A stretch of 64,000 bases of DNA from Acanthosepion esculentum (lineage: Eukaryota; Mollusca; Cephalopoda; Sepiida; Sepiidae), in assembly GCA_964036315.1 (NCBI GenBank), contig OZ038478.1:148958183-149022182 (forward strand), written 5' to 3'. Within the stretch, counting starts at the first letter, position 1, and each line of letters starts with the position of its first letter. Positions 24,600-33,879 of the stretch are shown here, piece by piece. The translations under genes were made by a program, and so were the position numbers. The notes beneath the pieces are model-generated. The model was not told the origin of the DNA and did no database searches. It saw only the letters and a list, made by a program, of their open reading frames with translations.

Positions 24600-24603
24600 T
24601 TTG

Positions 24604-24649
<46 letters not shown>

Positions 24650-24663
24650 TGTGTGTGTAATAT

Positions 24664-24697
<34 letters not shown>

Positions 24698-24705
24698 TTA
24701 CATGT
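24600..24705. repeat. (TG)n and (TA)n microsatellite
   Basis: TG run followed by TA, within a TATG-rich region 24480-24705. Confidence 0.97.
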
Positions 24706-24869
24706 TTGTAATAATATTAAACTTGATGCTCGGTTAAATTTAATCTGCTCTTAACTTGAATGCTCTAGTAGATTGTACGTACGATATACAGTCAAGTTAT
24801 TTTCAAGTACCAGATTATTGTATTCTGATTGGTCATCAGATGTTAGGAAACAAAGTTTCCCCTTCTAAG

Positions 24870-24995
24870 GGGGATTGATTGTTTTTTGAACTCTTGAAAA
24901 TCTTTATTTTGCTATCAAAACAATCACTTTTAAAGACACCAATAGTGTTGAAAAAATTGCAACTTTTGTAGTGATGTTATAACATGCATATGTTA
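24870..24995 (+). repeat. dispersed repeat R3, partial copy
   Basis: The blocks atcacttttaaagacaccaa, tagtgttg and ttttgtagtgatgtta match, in order, the right arm of the foldback at 31300-31380. Confidence 0.65.
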
Positions 24996-25009
24996 CAATT
25001 TTGAATATC

Positions 25010-25022
25010 TATCTATCTATCT

Positions 25023-25066
<44 letters not shown>

Positions 25067-25095
25067 GTTTATATATATATATATATATATATATA
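25010..25095. repeat. (CTAT)n/(CT)n/(TA)n microsatellite
   Basis: Short CTAT and CT runs, then TA, ending directly at the palindrome. Confidence 0.97.
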
Positions 25096-25097
25096 GT

Positions 25098-25223
25098 CTA
25101 GTCAAACCTAATGAGCCAGACACACCTACCAAGGTTTCACTTAGGCAGATCGTCAGGGCCGACCCTGACGATCTGCCTAAGTGAAACCTTGGTAGGTGTG
25201 TCTGGCTCATTAGGTTTGACTAG
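25098..25223. repeat. perfect palindrome, 61-bp arms
   Basis: 25098-25158 and 25163-25223 are perfect reverse complements with a 4-nt centre (ccga). Each arm contains gagccagacacacctacc and caaggtttcacttaggcaga. The arm motif occurs singly and diverged at 63011-63055 (gagccagacaaaac ... ggtttcacctatgcgg) and at about 11867-11895. The right arm is continuous with R1 sequence. Confidence 0.97.
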
Positions 25224-25445
25224 GTTTGCTCTACGCTTGTATTGAGCTCTTTAGTTAGTGGTTTACTCGTATCGGGGTTTTTTTCTTTGGGCCTTGAACC
25301 TGTATCTGTGCGATTATTTTCGACAGACTTTCATGTTCCTGGCTCTTTCTTTTTTTAAAACCTTCTTTTCCTTCGTGATTGATTTGGCTGTTGTTAAATC
25401 AAGAGTTCGAAGGTTTTTCGACACGAGTATAGTTACCTATATTTA
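25224..25445 (-). repeat. dispersed repeat R1, minus-strand copy
   Basis: The reverse complement matches 11630-11900 in block order, including the YTR.EKP-coding stretch near 25410-25440 and the ggcccaaagaaaaaaa block. It ends in the palindrome at 25098-25223. Confidence 0.65.
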
Positions 25446-25481
<36 letters not shown>

Positions 25482-25485
25482 CATG

Positions 25486-25558
<73 letters not shown>
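25440..25558. repeat. (TA)n/(CA)n microsatellite
   Basis: TA, a CA core, then TA. Confidence 0.98.
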
Positions 25559-25561
<3 letters not shown>

Positions 25562-25619
25562 TCATGAGATGGAGTACTTCACAATGCACGTGTTATAAGT
25601 GCCACTTGAGCCTGGGGTA

Positions 25620-27230
25620 AAATTACTGGAAGACATGGCGCAGTTAACTCAAATTCTGAAGGGTACTGCTGCTATCTCTGCAGTGAATTCTTGTAATCAC
25701 CAACACAAATTTCCAATAATGAATTAGTTTCAAAACTACATGACGACATCCTAGATCAGGGCACGACCATCACATTGACTAAATCCTCGTTCGTGGTCGG
25801 GATAGCCAAGATATAAACTTTACCCGATCACAAGCAGTCAGTTAATATTGGTCAGATCTGTAAATTGTTTGCTCACATACGACATGCATTTGAAGAAGCC
25901 TGTTAGAAACAATCGGGCAAAACCGCCAAAGAAGAGAGACATAGCAAAGCTGAAAGACATGGAAACATTAGACTCTTTCCTAATATTGTGTGACACAAAA
26001 GTGTCATCTCTTGATGTAGGTAATGATGCTGAATCGGTATAGTGGATATAATCTTTTGTATCCGGTAGCCTCAAGAGAAGATGCAAGAAAAAACAAGTAT
26101 CTATTTGTTGTTTTTGTAGACTTCACAAAAGCTTTCGATACTATATCTCAAACTGCACTTTGGAAAAGTTTGTCAAAATTCGGTGTTCCAGAAAAAATGC
26201 TCCATATTATTATCTCCTTTCAGGGAGACATGAAAGCTATTGTAAGGTCGAGAAGTGAGGGATCGGACGTCTTTTTCGAATCCAATGGTACAAAGCAATG
26301 TTGCGTTCTTGCTCCTCTTCCCCTTGTACATTTTTTCTGGTATGCTTGAAAAAGCATTCTCTGACTTAAGTGAATGTGACAATGTTTAATTCAGAGCAAG
26401 TGGAGTCCTAAACGATCAGCAACATTTTAAAGCACAATTAAAACTTTGTCTGCAGCTGGAACGCGATCTTCCCTTTGCAGATACTGCTGCTTTATTAGCA
26501 CACAGTTTAGAAGGCATTCAAACTATCTTTGATAAATTCTCGGATACAGCAAAAGCATTTCGATTCACTATCAACATAAAGAAAACTGAGTTAATGTAGC
26601 AGCGAGTAACAGATAATACATTCTTTACAAATCCTTCTGTATTCATTGACATTAGAATCTGTTGAGGCGTTCACATGCCTTGGATCAAGAGAATCCAATT
26701 CAGAATATCCAAATGTAGCACAGCACGCAGTAAACTTAAACATAGGATTTAAAACACCAACGACGTGTCTCTCAGAGTAAATATCGACATATACAGATCA
26801 GTCGTTCACTCAACCCTTCTCTATGGTGCTGAAACTTGGACTCTGTACCGAAGCAAATAATCAACTTGACGCCTTTCACATACACTGTCTTCGTGACATA
26901 TGTGGCATAAAATTGGATGACAAGTTCAAGAATAGTGCAATACTGAACAAATTGAACAATATCACAGTCAAGGAAACAATTCTAGTAAATATAGAACATA
27001 GGTGGGCTGCTCAAGTTGGGAGAATGGATGAGCATAGGCTTCACAAAATGGTGATATATGGACAACTACCAAACTCCAAGCGTTCAGGTGGACGTCAACA
27101 CTTACTCTGCAAAGATAAATTGAAGGACAACTTGAAACGTCTCAACTTTCATCTGAAAACCAAGGAAGCATAAAACTGAAAGGAGTGGTGTAATACATTG
27201 AGATAAAGTGTTTTGAATAAAGTAGACTGA
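25620..27230 (+). pseudogene. LINE (non-LTR retrotransposon) RT pseudogene
   Basis: 26023-26349 carries FVVFVDFTKAFDTISQTALW, FGVPEKMLHIIISF and NGTKQCCVLAPL, the RT fingers-palm blocks (the usual form is NGVKQGCVLAPTLF). Across frames, 26350-26820 continues with FSGMLEKAFSDL, LERDLPFADTAALLAH (the FADD box now reads FADT), FDKFSDTAKAFRFTINIKKTE and STLLYGAETWTLY. 26823-27173 has the FHIHCLRDICGIKLDDK, HRWAAQVGRMDEHRLHKM and RSGGRQHLLCKDKLK blocks typical of the C-terminus. Order and spacing are complete from mid-RT to the end, so this is a 5'-truncated copy. The lost catalytic Asp plus several frameshifts make it dead. Confidence 0.9.
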
Positions 27231-27488
27231 AGCACCGTGATAAGCTTCGTCAATCTCTGAAGCAGAGACGCCATTAAAATCCTGCTTTAACAAATTTCAT
27301 CTGTCAGTGTGACTTCGTCACTCGCAGTGATGTTGGGATACTAGTATCACTCTTAAGAATGCAAAAATAAAATATGTCTTTCCCTTACCTGATTTTCTCC
27401 GCAATTGACTCTGCTAGCATGAATAAGCGTATAAAGCAAGGCACCATCCAATGCTGACATTATTTATCGTTCATGATAGGAGAGTGCA

Positions 27489-27490
<2 letters not shown>

Positions 27491-27586
<96 letters not shown>
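27491..27586. repeat. (TA)n then (GATA)n microsatellite
   Basis: About 56 bp of TA followed by about ten GATA units. Confidence 0.98.
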
Positions 27587-27734
27587 GATAATATATAGTC
27601 CTGCACCGTACCATTTTGAATCGTTTGAAATCCAAGGCTGCATAACTGCTATCAAAGAAACGAGTAAGTTTTTATAACAGAACGAAGTACACTGTAAAAG
27701 TTATTCAATTGTAGAATCCCCGTAGAGAAACATT

Positions 27735-28536
27735 TGCAACAGAAGACACAACTTTGTTGATTGCAAGAATGCAGCATTTGATCGTGTATGGCATGACCTT
27801 CTTGTCTTAGGGAATTTAATGGAGATAATGGAATTATCTAAGGCATGCAGACACTATATAAAGATGCCACCAGCACAGTTCTTCTGTGAAAACTAATGGG
27901 ATGATTCTTCCGTGACAGGGATGGGTACATTCACCCAGATTGTTCAGCCCTATTTCTAGGGAGAAACATGCAAGAAACCTTGACAGATCATGATCCTTCA
28001 CTCTCCGTTGGTGGCAGAACCGTCTGTAACCTACGTTTTGCAGATGAAATTGACATCATAGCAGCAGTAACTGTGAGATCCAGGATTTGACCAACGAACG
28101 TTTTGAAAGAGCAGGGGCATATCGAAGGAGGTCAGCACGCAGTAATTCAATATAATTGTGTATAACACAAACAGTAACACCTGTGACAGCATTACCATAA
28201 ATTTGTTTTTGCGGAAAATGTTTGAATGTTCTGTGGGCGACCGGTATCCTATCATCTGAACTGTCAAAAAGAAAAAAATGTGGGGGTTCGACACGTTACA
28301 AGACACAAAAACGTGTGAAAAAAACATCATGCAAGATAACGTTGAAGGTGGACGTAGGAGAGGAGGCCAACTCAAAGATTGGTTGGACAATATCAAACAA
28401 TGGACAGTTATGACCATAGAAGAATTGCTGATGGGTACCGTTGATAGAACGTTGTGGAGGAGATTTAGCGAGACTTATGCATTCGGATCATGTCTACGAT
28501 TGAAAGAATTCAAGGCGATGTTGTTGTTGATGATGA

Positions 28537-28540
<4 letters not shown>
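27735..28540 (+). pseudogene. LINE RT pseudogene with a TGA/TA tail
   Basis: Across frames the first part reads NFVDCKNAAFDRVWHDLL, then YKDATSTVLL, then a block ending NMQETLTDHDPSLSVGGRT, CNLRFADEIDIIAA: the RT palm with the FADD box changed to FADE. After a poorly matching stretch, 28278-28540 gives the C-terminus: TLQDTKTCEKNIMQDNVEGG, RRRGGQLKDWLDNIKQWT, EELLMGTVDRTLWRR. The element ends in a (TGA)n-like run that passes into TA, a common 3' tail type for such LINEs. A different family from the copy at 25620-27230. Confidence 0.88.

Positions 28541-28600
<60 letters not shown>
28540..28600. repeat. (TA)n microsatellite
   Basis: TA array at the junction between the LINE tail and the Penelope-like element. 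Confidence 0.98.
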
Positions 28601-28603
<3 letters not shown>

Positions 28604-28612
28604 TTAAAAAAA

Positions 28613-28975
28613 ATGAATACATTATACAAAGGTAATATCACTGTTCTTAACAAAACTGATAAATACATTAACCTTTCCAACTATGAACTAACTAAGCACC
28701 AAAAAGAATTACTTAACCTTGGACCTAACTGCCATATGTTCCGTAAGTTCAATCGATGTTTTAAAAAAATAAAAATTAAGACCCTATACCAAAACGTCGT
28801 TAAACTGCAGGATGAACAACTAATAGAAACTACACCAGAATTTAAATACTTACTTAAGGCCGAGGCATTCAACGATCGGCATGATAAAAGCATAAACAAC
28901 TCAAACATACTTTCTAAACAACTGAAAATTGCCGCACAAGAACTACGCAACCACACTAATCGTAAAACAATCTGA
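28613..28975 (+). pseudogene. Penelope-like ORF, N-terminal part
   Basis: A 120-codon frame with a lysine- and asparagine-rich composition, containing YELTKHQKELLNLGPNCHMF and FNRCFKKIKIKTL, as found before the RT core of this class (LS..E..LL..G..F). It ends in a TGA just after AAQELRNHTNRKTI. The RT then continues in another frame from about 28930, so a small indel separates the pieces. Start at the ATG 28613 is plausible, but the true N-terminus may have been upstream, where the TA array now lies. Confidence 0.75.
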
Positions 28976-29550
28976 TAAGACCAACATTTTCGTCATCCTA
29001 AACAAATTGGATTACAACAAAAAGCTTGACCACATAACCTATGATCACATAAAGTTTAAAAAATTCAACAAGAACCCGACCAACCAAATAAAATCAAAGC
29101 TTAATAAACTCATTAATGCTTATAATGCTGAACAGAACTCTTTAAAACTCCCTAAGATTGTTGGTGATTATAGGCCTGGTTACATATACGGCACTATAAA
29201 AACACATAAACCTAACTATCCTCTCCGTCCTATCATATCGCAAATTCCAACTCCTGTATATCAACTAACAAAATACATTAACCAACTCATTACTCCCTAC
29301 CTTCCTAGTAAATATAGTGTTAAGTCAACATTAGAAGTAATCCAAATCCTAAAAAGTGAAAAACCCCAAAACGAAATCATAGCTTCATTTGATGTTGAAA
29401 ACTTATTTACCAATGTCCCTGTTAGTGAAACTATTGACATAATTATAAGAAATATATACATTAACTCATCTTTACCACAACTTCAAATTAATCCTAATAT
29501 ATTATGGAAACTACTATTAGCTTATACTACTGAAGTCCCTTTCTTTGATC

Positions 29551-29612
<62 letters not shown>

Positions 29613-29760
29613 ACGTGATGGTGTCTCCATGGGTTCAGTACTGGGTCCGACATTTAGCAATTTCAACATGTCGGACCTCGAAAATAAGATATTTACAGAT
29701 TAAAAAACAACATACATCTACCTTAAATAAGTTGATGATATTCTTATATTAGTTAAAAAT
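28929..29760 (+). pseudogene. Penelope-like reverse transcriptase
   Basis: The frame starting at about 28929 carries KTNIFVILNKLDYNKKL, then GYIYGTIKTHKPNYPLRPII, VYQLTKYINQLITPYLPS and ASFDVENLFTNVPVSETIDI, the diagnostic Penelope RT blocks. After the TA expansion, the frame resumes with RDGVSMGSVLGPTFSNFNMS and, near 29735, VDDILILVKN, the catalytic box. The enzyme would copy element RNA from the nick made by its own endonuclease. A stop and frame changes at 29700-29735 and the TA array inactivate it. Confidence 0.93.
29553..29610. repeat. (TA)n expansion inside the Penelope RT gene
   Basis: The coding sequence reads PFFDHNIY up to the array and RDGVSMGS directly after it. These two blocks are adjacent in related proteins, so the array is an in-place expansion of a short atata run. 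Confidence 0.9.
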
Positions 29761-30425
29761 ACAGATGAAATACTTCGAAAACGTTTCCAAAATAATCCTC
29801 TCCTTAAATTCACGTATGAACTCAATACTACTAATAAAATTCAATTCCTTGACATATTGATAAACAAAATGATTAACAAACTTACTATTTCGCCATACAA
29901 AAAACCTACCAGCATAAATTCATGTACACTTAACTACAATAGCGAATGTCCATGATACTACAAAATAGCAATTATAAAAAGTCTAATACATCCTGCAGAA
30001 ACTAATTCATGTACAAACAGATTTTTTACAGTAAACTAAAGAATATAAAACAAGCACTTATTAATAATAGCTTTCCAAACTATATAGTTGATGAACAAAT
30101 AAAATGTTTTCTTAGAAACCTCAATACTAAGCAAATAGTACATAATACTGCTTCTAGTATTCCCAAACATGTTAATCTCCTATATCGTAATCAAATGCAT
30201 ACTAATTATAAACAAGATGAACATATACTAAAAATATTATTAAATACTAATATATCTACAAAAGATCCTAGGAAAAAAAATTAGGTTACTCATATACTAC
30301 ACTAAATCTAGCATATCCAACTCTATTATTCACAATGGTTCTTCTCCCCCGGTTAGCGATTTGCAAAAACAAAACATAGTTTAGAAATTCAAGTGCCCTT
30401 TGGGAGATTGTATCTCCAACGAATT
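29761..30425 (+). pseudogene. Penelope-like RT thumb and linker
   Basis: Readable blocks are LRKRFQNNPLLKFTYELNTT, IQFLDILINKMINKLTISPY, then 30009-30284 with LINNSFPNYIVDEQIKCFLR, HVNLLYRNQMHTNYKQDEHI. These match the linker read at 15605-15755 in the older copy. A stop near 29955 and another at 30282-30284 interrupt it. Confidence 0.85.
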
Positions 30426-30688
30426 AGATAATATTTATGTTGATCACACCACAAACTCGCTTGACACTACATCTGAATGATAAATCTAACATTTTTCGGC
30501 ATTTAAGACAACATTCTTGGCCGCATACACAATTCCGGAAAACCCTTGTTGAAAACACAACTATACTTAAACATGAAAACAATAAACAAAATCTAAAGAT
30601 TCTTGAAGCTATATACATAAATCAGTTGAAACCTAACCTGAACAAAATAAACTATGAAATCTCCACAAATGTTCTTAAATGCCTATAA
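30426..30688 (+). pseudogene. Penelope-like GIY-YIG endonuclease
   Basis: The GIY part is visible as IYVDHTTNSL (normally YVG.T) at 30430-30459. After a one-base frame change the domain continues as LTLHLNDKSNIFRHLRQH, then QFRKTLVENTTILKHENNK, LKILEAIYINQLKPNLNKIN (with the conserved ILEA..I...KP.LN) and a stop at 30686-30688. The glycine of YIG is replaced by Asp and the short segment with the catalytic Arg is disturbed, so this copy should not cut DNA. Confidence 0.88.
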
Positions 30689-31002
30689 TTGGTAACAAAG
30701 CCATTGGATTATAACAAATGCTTCCCATACTTAATACTTCACGAATTCACTCTCGCGTGGTCATGTGACGTCATGAGTTGTGGTGCGATTTTTGCTTCCA
30801 GCATCTTATATGCATGAGTTTATCGTTGCTTGTAAATCATCCATGTAAGCAGAAACAAACTATCTTCACTTTCTTGTTCATGTATTGTTTAATATATTGT
30901 AATGTAATTGTCAACTTTGATTATGGCAGAATTATGGCAGAATTTACATAAAATAGACAACACTTGTTTATATTATTTAATGAAAAATGCATGAATATAT
31001 AT

Positions 31003-31003
31003 A

Positions 31004-31095
<92 letters not shown>

Positions 31096-31101
31096 ATATA
31101 T
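31003..31101. repeat. (TA)n/(CA)n microsatellite
   Basis: TA, CA core, TA. Confidence 0.98.
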
Positions 31102-31185
31102 CATAGTATAGGATGTGTATACGGAATAAATTCCAATAAACAAAAAATATTATTAAACAAACAGTGCTCAATACAGAGTGGTGCA

Positions 31186-31402
31186 AATATAATTTATTCG
31201 AAAATTGTAAACATATTGTAGAATCACTACACAAATACACAAATAGCTAATTTTGTTGTAACACTCCTGGTGTCATATCAAGTGATGGTGTTAAATTAGA
31301 CACCATCACTTGAAAAGACACCAGAAGTGTTGGAACAAAATGGGTATTTTTGTAGTGATTTTACAATGTATTTTTGATATAATCTTCGAATAAATATATG
31401 TA
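31186..31402. repeat. R3 foldback, imperfect ~100-bp arms
   Basis: 31278-31291 and 31300-31313 are perfect 14-bp reverse complements around an 8-nt centre. The match extends to 32-bp arms with three mismatches, and then, with one short gap, to about 31190 and 31402 (tgtagtgattctacaat against the opposite arm, and ttcgaataaat at both ends). The right arm matches 24900-24995. Confidence 0.85.
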
Positions 31403-31450
31403 TATATACACACATGAAAAATACATACACATGTATGATAAATATAGATA

Positions 31451-31460
31451 CATATATATA

Positions 31461-31513
<53 letters not shown>

Positions 31514-31526
31514 CATGTATATATGA
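31451..31526. repeat. (CA)n/(TA)n microsatellite
   Basis: CA run of about 45 bp followed by TA. Confidence 0.98.
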
Positions 31527-31568
31527 TAATTATGTATGTATATCATAAATACATATATTTCTATTATA

Positions 31569-31936
31569 TAGGGTGACCCCCAAAAACGGGAACTTTTTAA
31601 CAATCCAATCAAACCACGACTGATGGAAGAAAAATATTTAATTCATAGTAATTGAAACCTTAAAACATGCCATTTAAGAAATAATGATGGAATTTTCATT
31701 TTTCTTTAAATTACCTCCTGCAGATGGCGTCCTCCTGTACGAATGCATTCTTGAATACTGCTGTTGAGATTCCTCATTGACTACTGCAACATCTCAGCTG
31801 GGATAATGTGATTTTCATTCTCGTTACTAAAATGGCGAAATGTTTACTTCCTGAAGGTCACTGTCTCGCAGTGTTGCCACTTGCTCATGTCTGGCAATAC
31901 GCACTTCAAAAATTCCCCTTTTTTTGGGTCACCCTA
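31569..31936 (-). mobile_element. internally deleted Tc1/mariner-type DNA transposon
   Basis: The ends are tagggtgaccc...aaaaacgggaa and its near inverse ttcccctttttttgggtcaccct, flanked by TA as expected for this superfamily. Between the ends, the minus strand still encodes the end of a transposase: MLQ.SMRNLNSSIQ, then ECIRTGGRHLQEVI, the C-terminal signature of many mariner-like proteins, then a stop. At 368 bp the element has lost most of its gene and could only be moved in trans. Confidence 0.75.
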
Positions 31937-31948
31937 TATATAAATATA

Positions 31949-31953
31949 CTTAA

Positions 31954-32020
<67 letters not shown>

Positions 32021-32030
32021 GATAGATAAT
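31949..32030. repeat. (TA)n microsatellite with short GATA end
   Basis: TA array adjoining the transposon terminal repeat. Confidence 0.98.
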
Positions 32031-32369
<339 letters not shown>

Positions 32370-32633
32370 TGACATTAAAACCCAGCATTGGTCGGGATTT
32401 TATGTAGTTCAATTGCTTTGGAGCTTGATTTAATGAACTTCTGCACGTATCCGCAGTGGTTGAGGTCACTGATAAGCTGGGAATCTCACTGGTACCAAAA
32501 TCAACGAGCTCTAGGGTAACCGATTGCAATAGGTCGCTGCTGTGTGGCTATTCCGTGCTTACCCTAAGATTGCCATCCCTTCATAATCGGTCAAGATTTT
32601 TCATTCTGGCAATATAAAATAGTGGTTGCGTTT

Positions 32634-33202
32634 TCACTGTAGAACTCGCCCCTTCACTATTAAGTCCATAATTTCCCCCGGTTTTAAGCAGAATACGCGG
32701 GCGGTAATGTCATGTCTGTCAGTGTAATCCTGTCCGCGTTGGTGCTCACGCGTTATCTCAACACATTTGGGGTTGCAGGATGACGTTATAAATAAATCTG
32801 GCCGCCCATATTGCCTAATATATGTCATAGCGTCCGGCGTGCCTTCAAGTCCCCCCCAGTGTAGGTAGAGGGCAGAATTCACAGCTTCCCTAGGAGATGG
32901 GGATTGACTTCATTTTGAAGGCTGTCGCGTAAGTGTACGTAGGAGTCTGAGCGCAGCTGTTTCTGATGATTCCGTATAAAACAAAGCCTCCCCGATTCCA
33001 TCTTAGCGGCCATGTCAACCGCAAATTCCCTGCGTCTATGAAGCAGGTTGAAGTCACCATCCTTAACCAAGAAATGGTATGAGTAGAAGGCCTTGCACGA
33101 TAAGGCATTGGAAGACGTTGTATGTTGGCCACCCGGTGTATGAGTGGGAATGCCGAAGTGGTAGTCATCGTCACCATAAGGGAAAACTAAAGGGTAATGC
33201 AA
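32634..33202 (-). pseudogene. Helitron helicase-like N-terminal domain
   Basis: 33202-32879 reads HYPLVFPYGDDDYHFGIPTH, then FYSYHFLVKDGDFNLLHRRR and LRDSLQNEVNPHLLGKL. The next frame, 32882-32634, reads LYLHWGGLEGTPDAMTYIRQ, YGRPDLFITSSCNPKCVEI, DRHDITARVFCLKPGEIMDL. These are the blocks of the domain found in Helitron proteins ahead of the rolling-circle nuclease (PDAM..vr.yGrPDlFiTfTcNP.W.EI, DR.DI.aRVF..K). The pieces are joined across a one-base frame change at about 32880. Function of the domain in transposition is not fully known. Dead copy. Confidence 0.92.
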
Positions 33203-33879
33203 TGCGTCATATGATGGATGGGTCTCTTAAATCTTGCGAAGAGCGCCGACTCTTTATTTGAGGATAATATCGCGTATAAGAGCGGCCACGTCTTTGCACG
33301 CAGGAGCATTGTAGCGGCGTTCGTATTCATCATGAGACCGTTTGTCGGCGTCAATTACAATGCTAAAGGAAGGAAAGGGAGCATTTTCCAAAGCATATTT
33401 GAAACTGCCAATGTAACTGTTAACCTTGTGAAGCATGGCCTAAAATAGTAGTAAGACTTTCCTGCGAGGAACTATTTCCGACGGCGGCAAAATACCAATC
33501 CGTGTTTCTGCCCGTATGTTGTAATCTGCAATAAAGTACAGTTGAAAGAATTTAAGCGTAGAGTTCTCCTCAGGCAGCAGAGGCCCACTTCGGTAGTATA
33601 CCTGCCCCTGTACTATGAAAGCCCCATGAGGTCATTTGAGAGAATGGATTTGTTTTATTGCCTAATTGTTCTAAGGAAGTGGTTGGAGTCGGGATGGGAG
33701 CTGACTATTAGTCCCCTCAACGAGGTAGGTGGTCCAGGCAAAGGTGGAGTCGAACTTTGCCGGAGGAGCAGCACAGACCGGCAGGCTCCCCGGCCCATTT
33801 GAGGGCGTTGCAGAATTAGCAAACGCAGGTCATGGACCTTACATTGATGTCGTCACGCGTAGTTAATGTCGGGGTCTTA
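33203..33879 (-). pseudogene. Helitron middle region
   Basis: The frame 33436-33254 reads LHKVNSYIGSFKYALENAPF and FSIVIDADKRSHDEYERRYN, followed by APACKDVAALI and, in a neighbouring frame, an ETHPSYDALHYPLVFP junction into the next domain. The RRYNAPtc.EvAali block is characteristic of Helitron proteins. 33440-33880 has the corresponding upstream sequence in broken frames, including IRLYFIADYN. Confidence 0.8.

Larger units (their letters stand above)
28613..30780 (+). mobile_element. Penelope-like retroelement (best copy)
   Basis: Contains an N-terminal region, reverse transcriptase, linker, GIY-YIG endonuclease and 3' UTR in the canonical Penelope order. The 3' end (30690-30840, with cttcccatacttaata and gtcatgtgacgtcatgag) matches the 3' end of the minus-strand copy at 12600-13065, which defines the family. 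The reading frame is interrupted by a frameshift near 28930, a TA expansion at 29553-29610, and stops near 29700, 29730, 29955 and 30285. It is the most complete of at least four Penelope-like copies in the window. Confidence 0.9.

Noticed and set aside
27547..27586. Short regular repeats as a CRISPR array
   Set aside because: These are simple GATA units without spacers, and the genome is eukaryotic.
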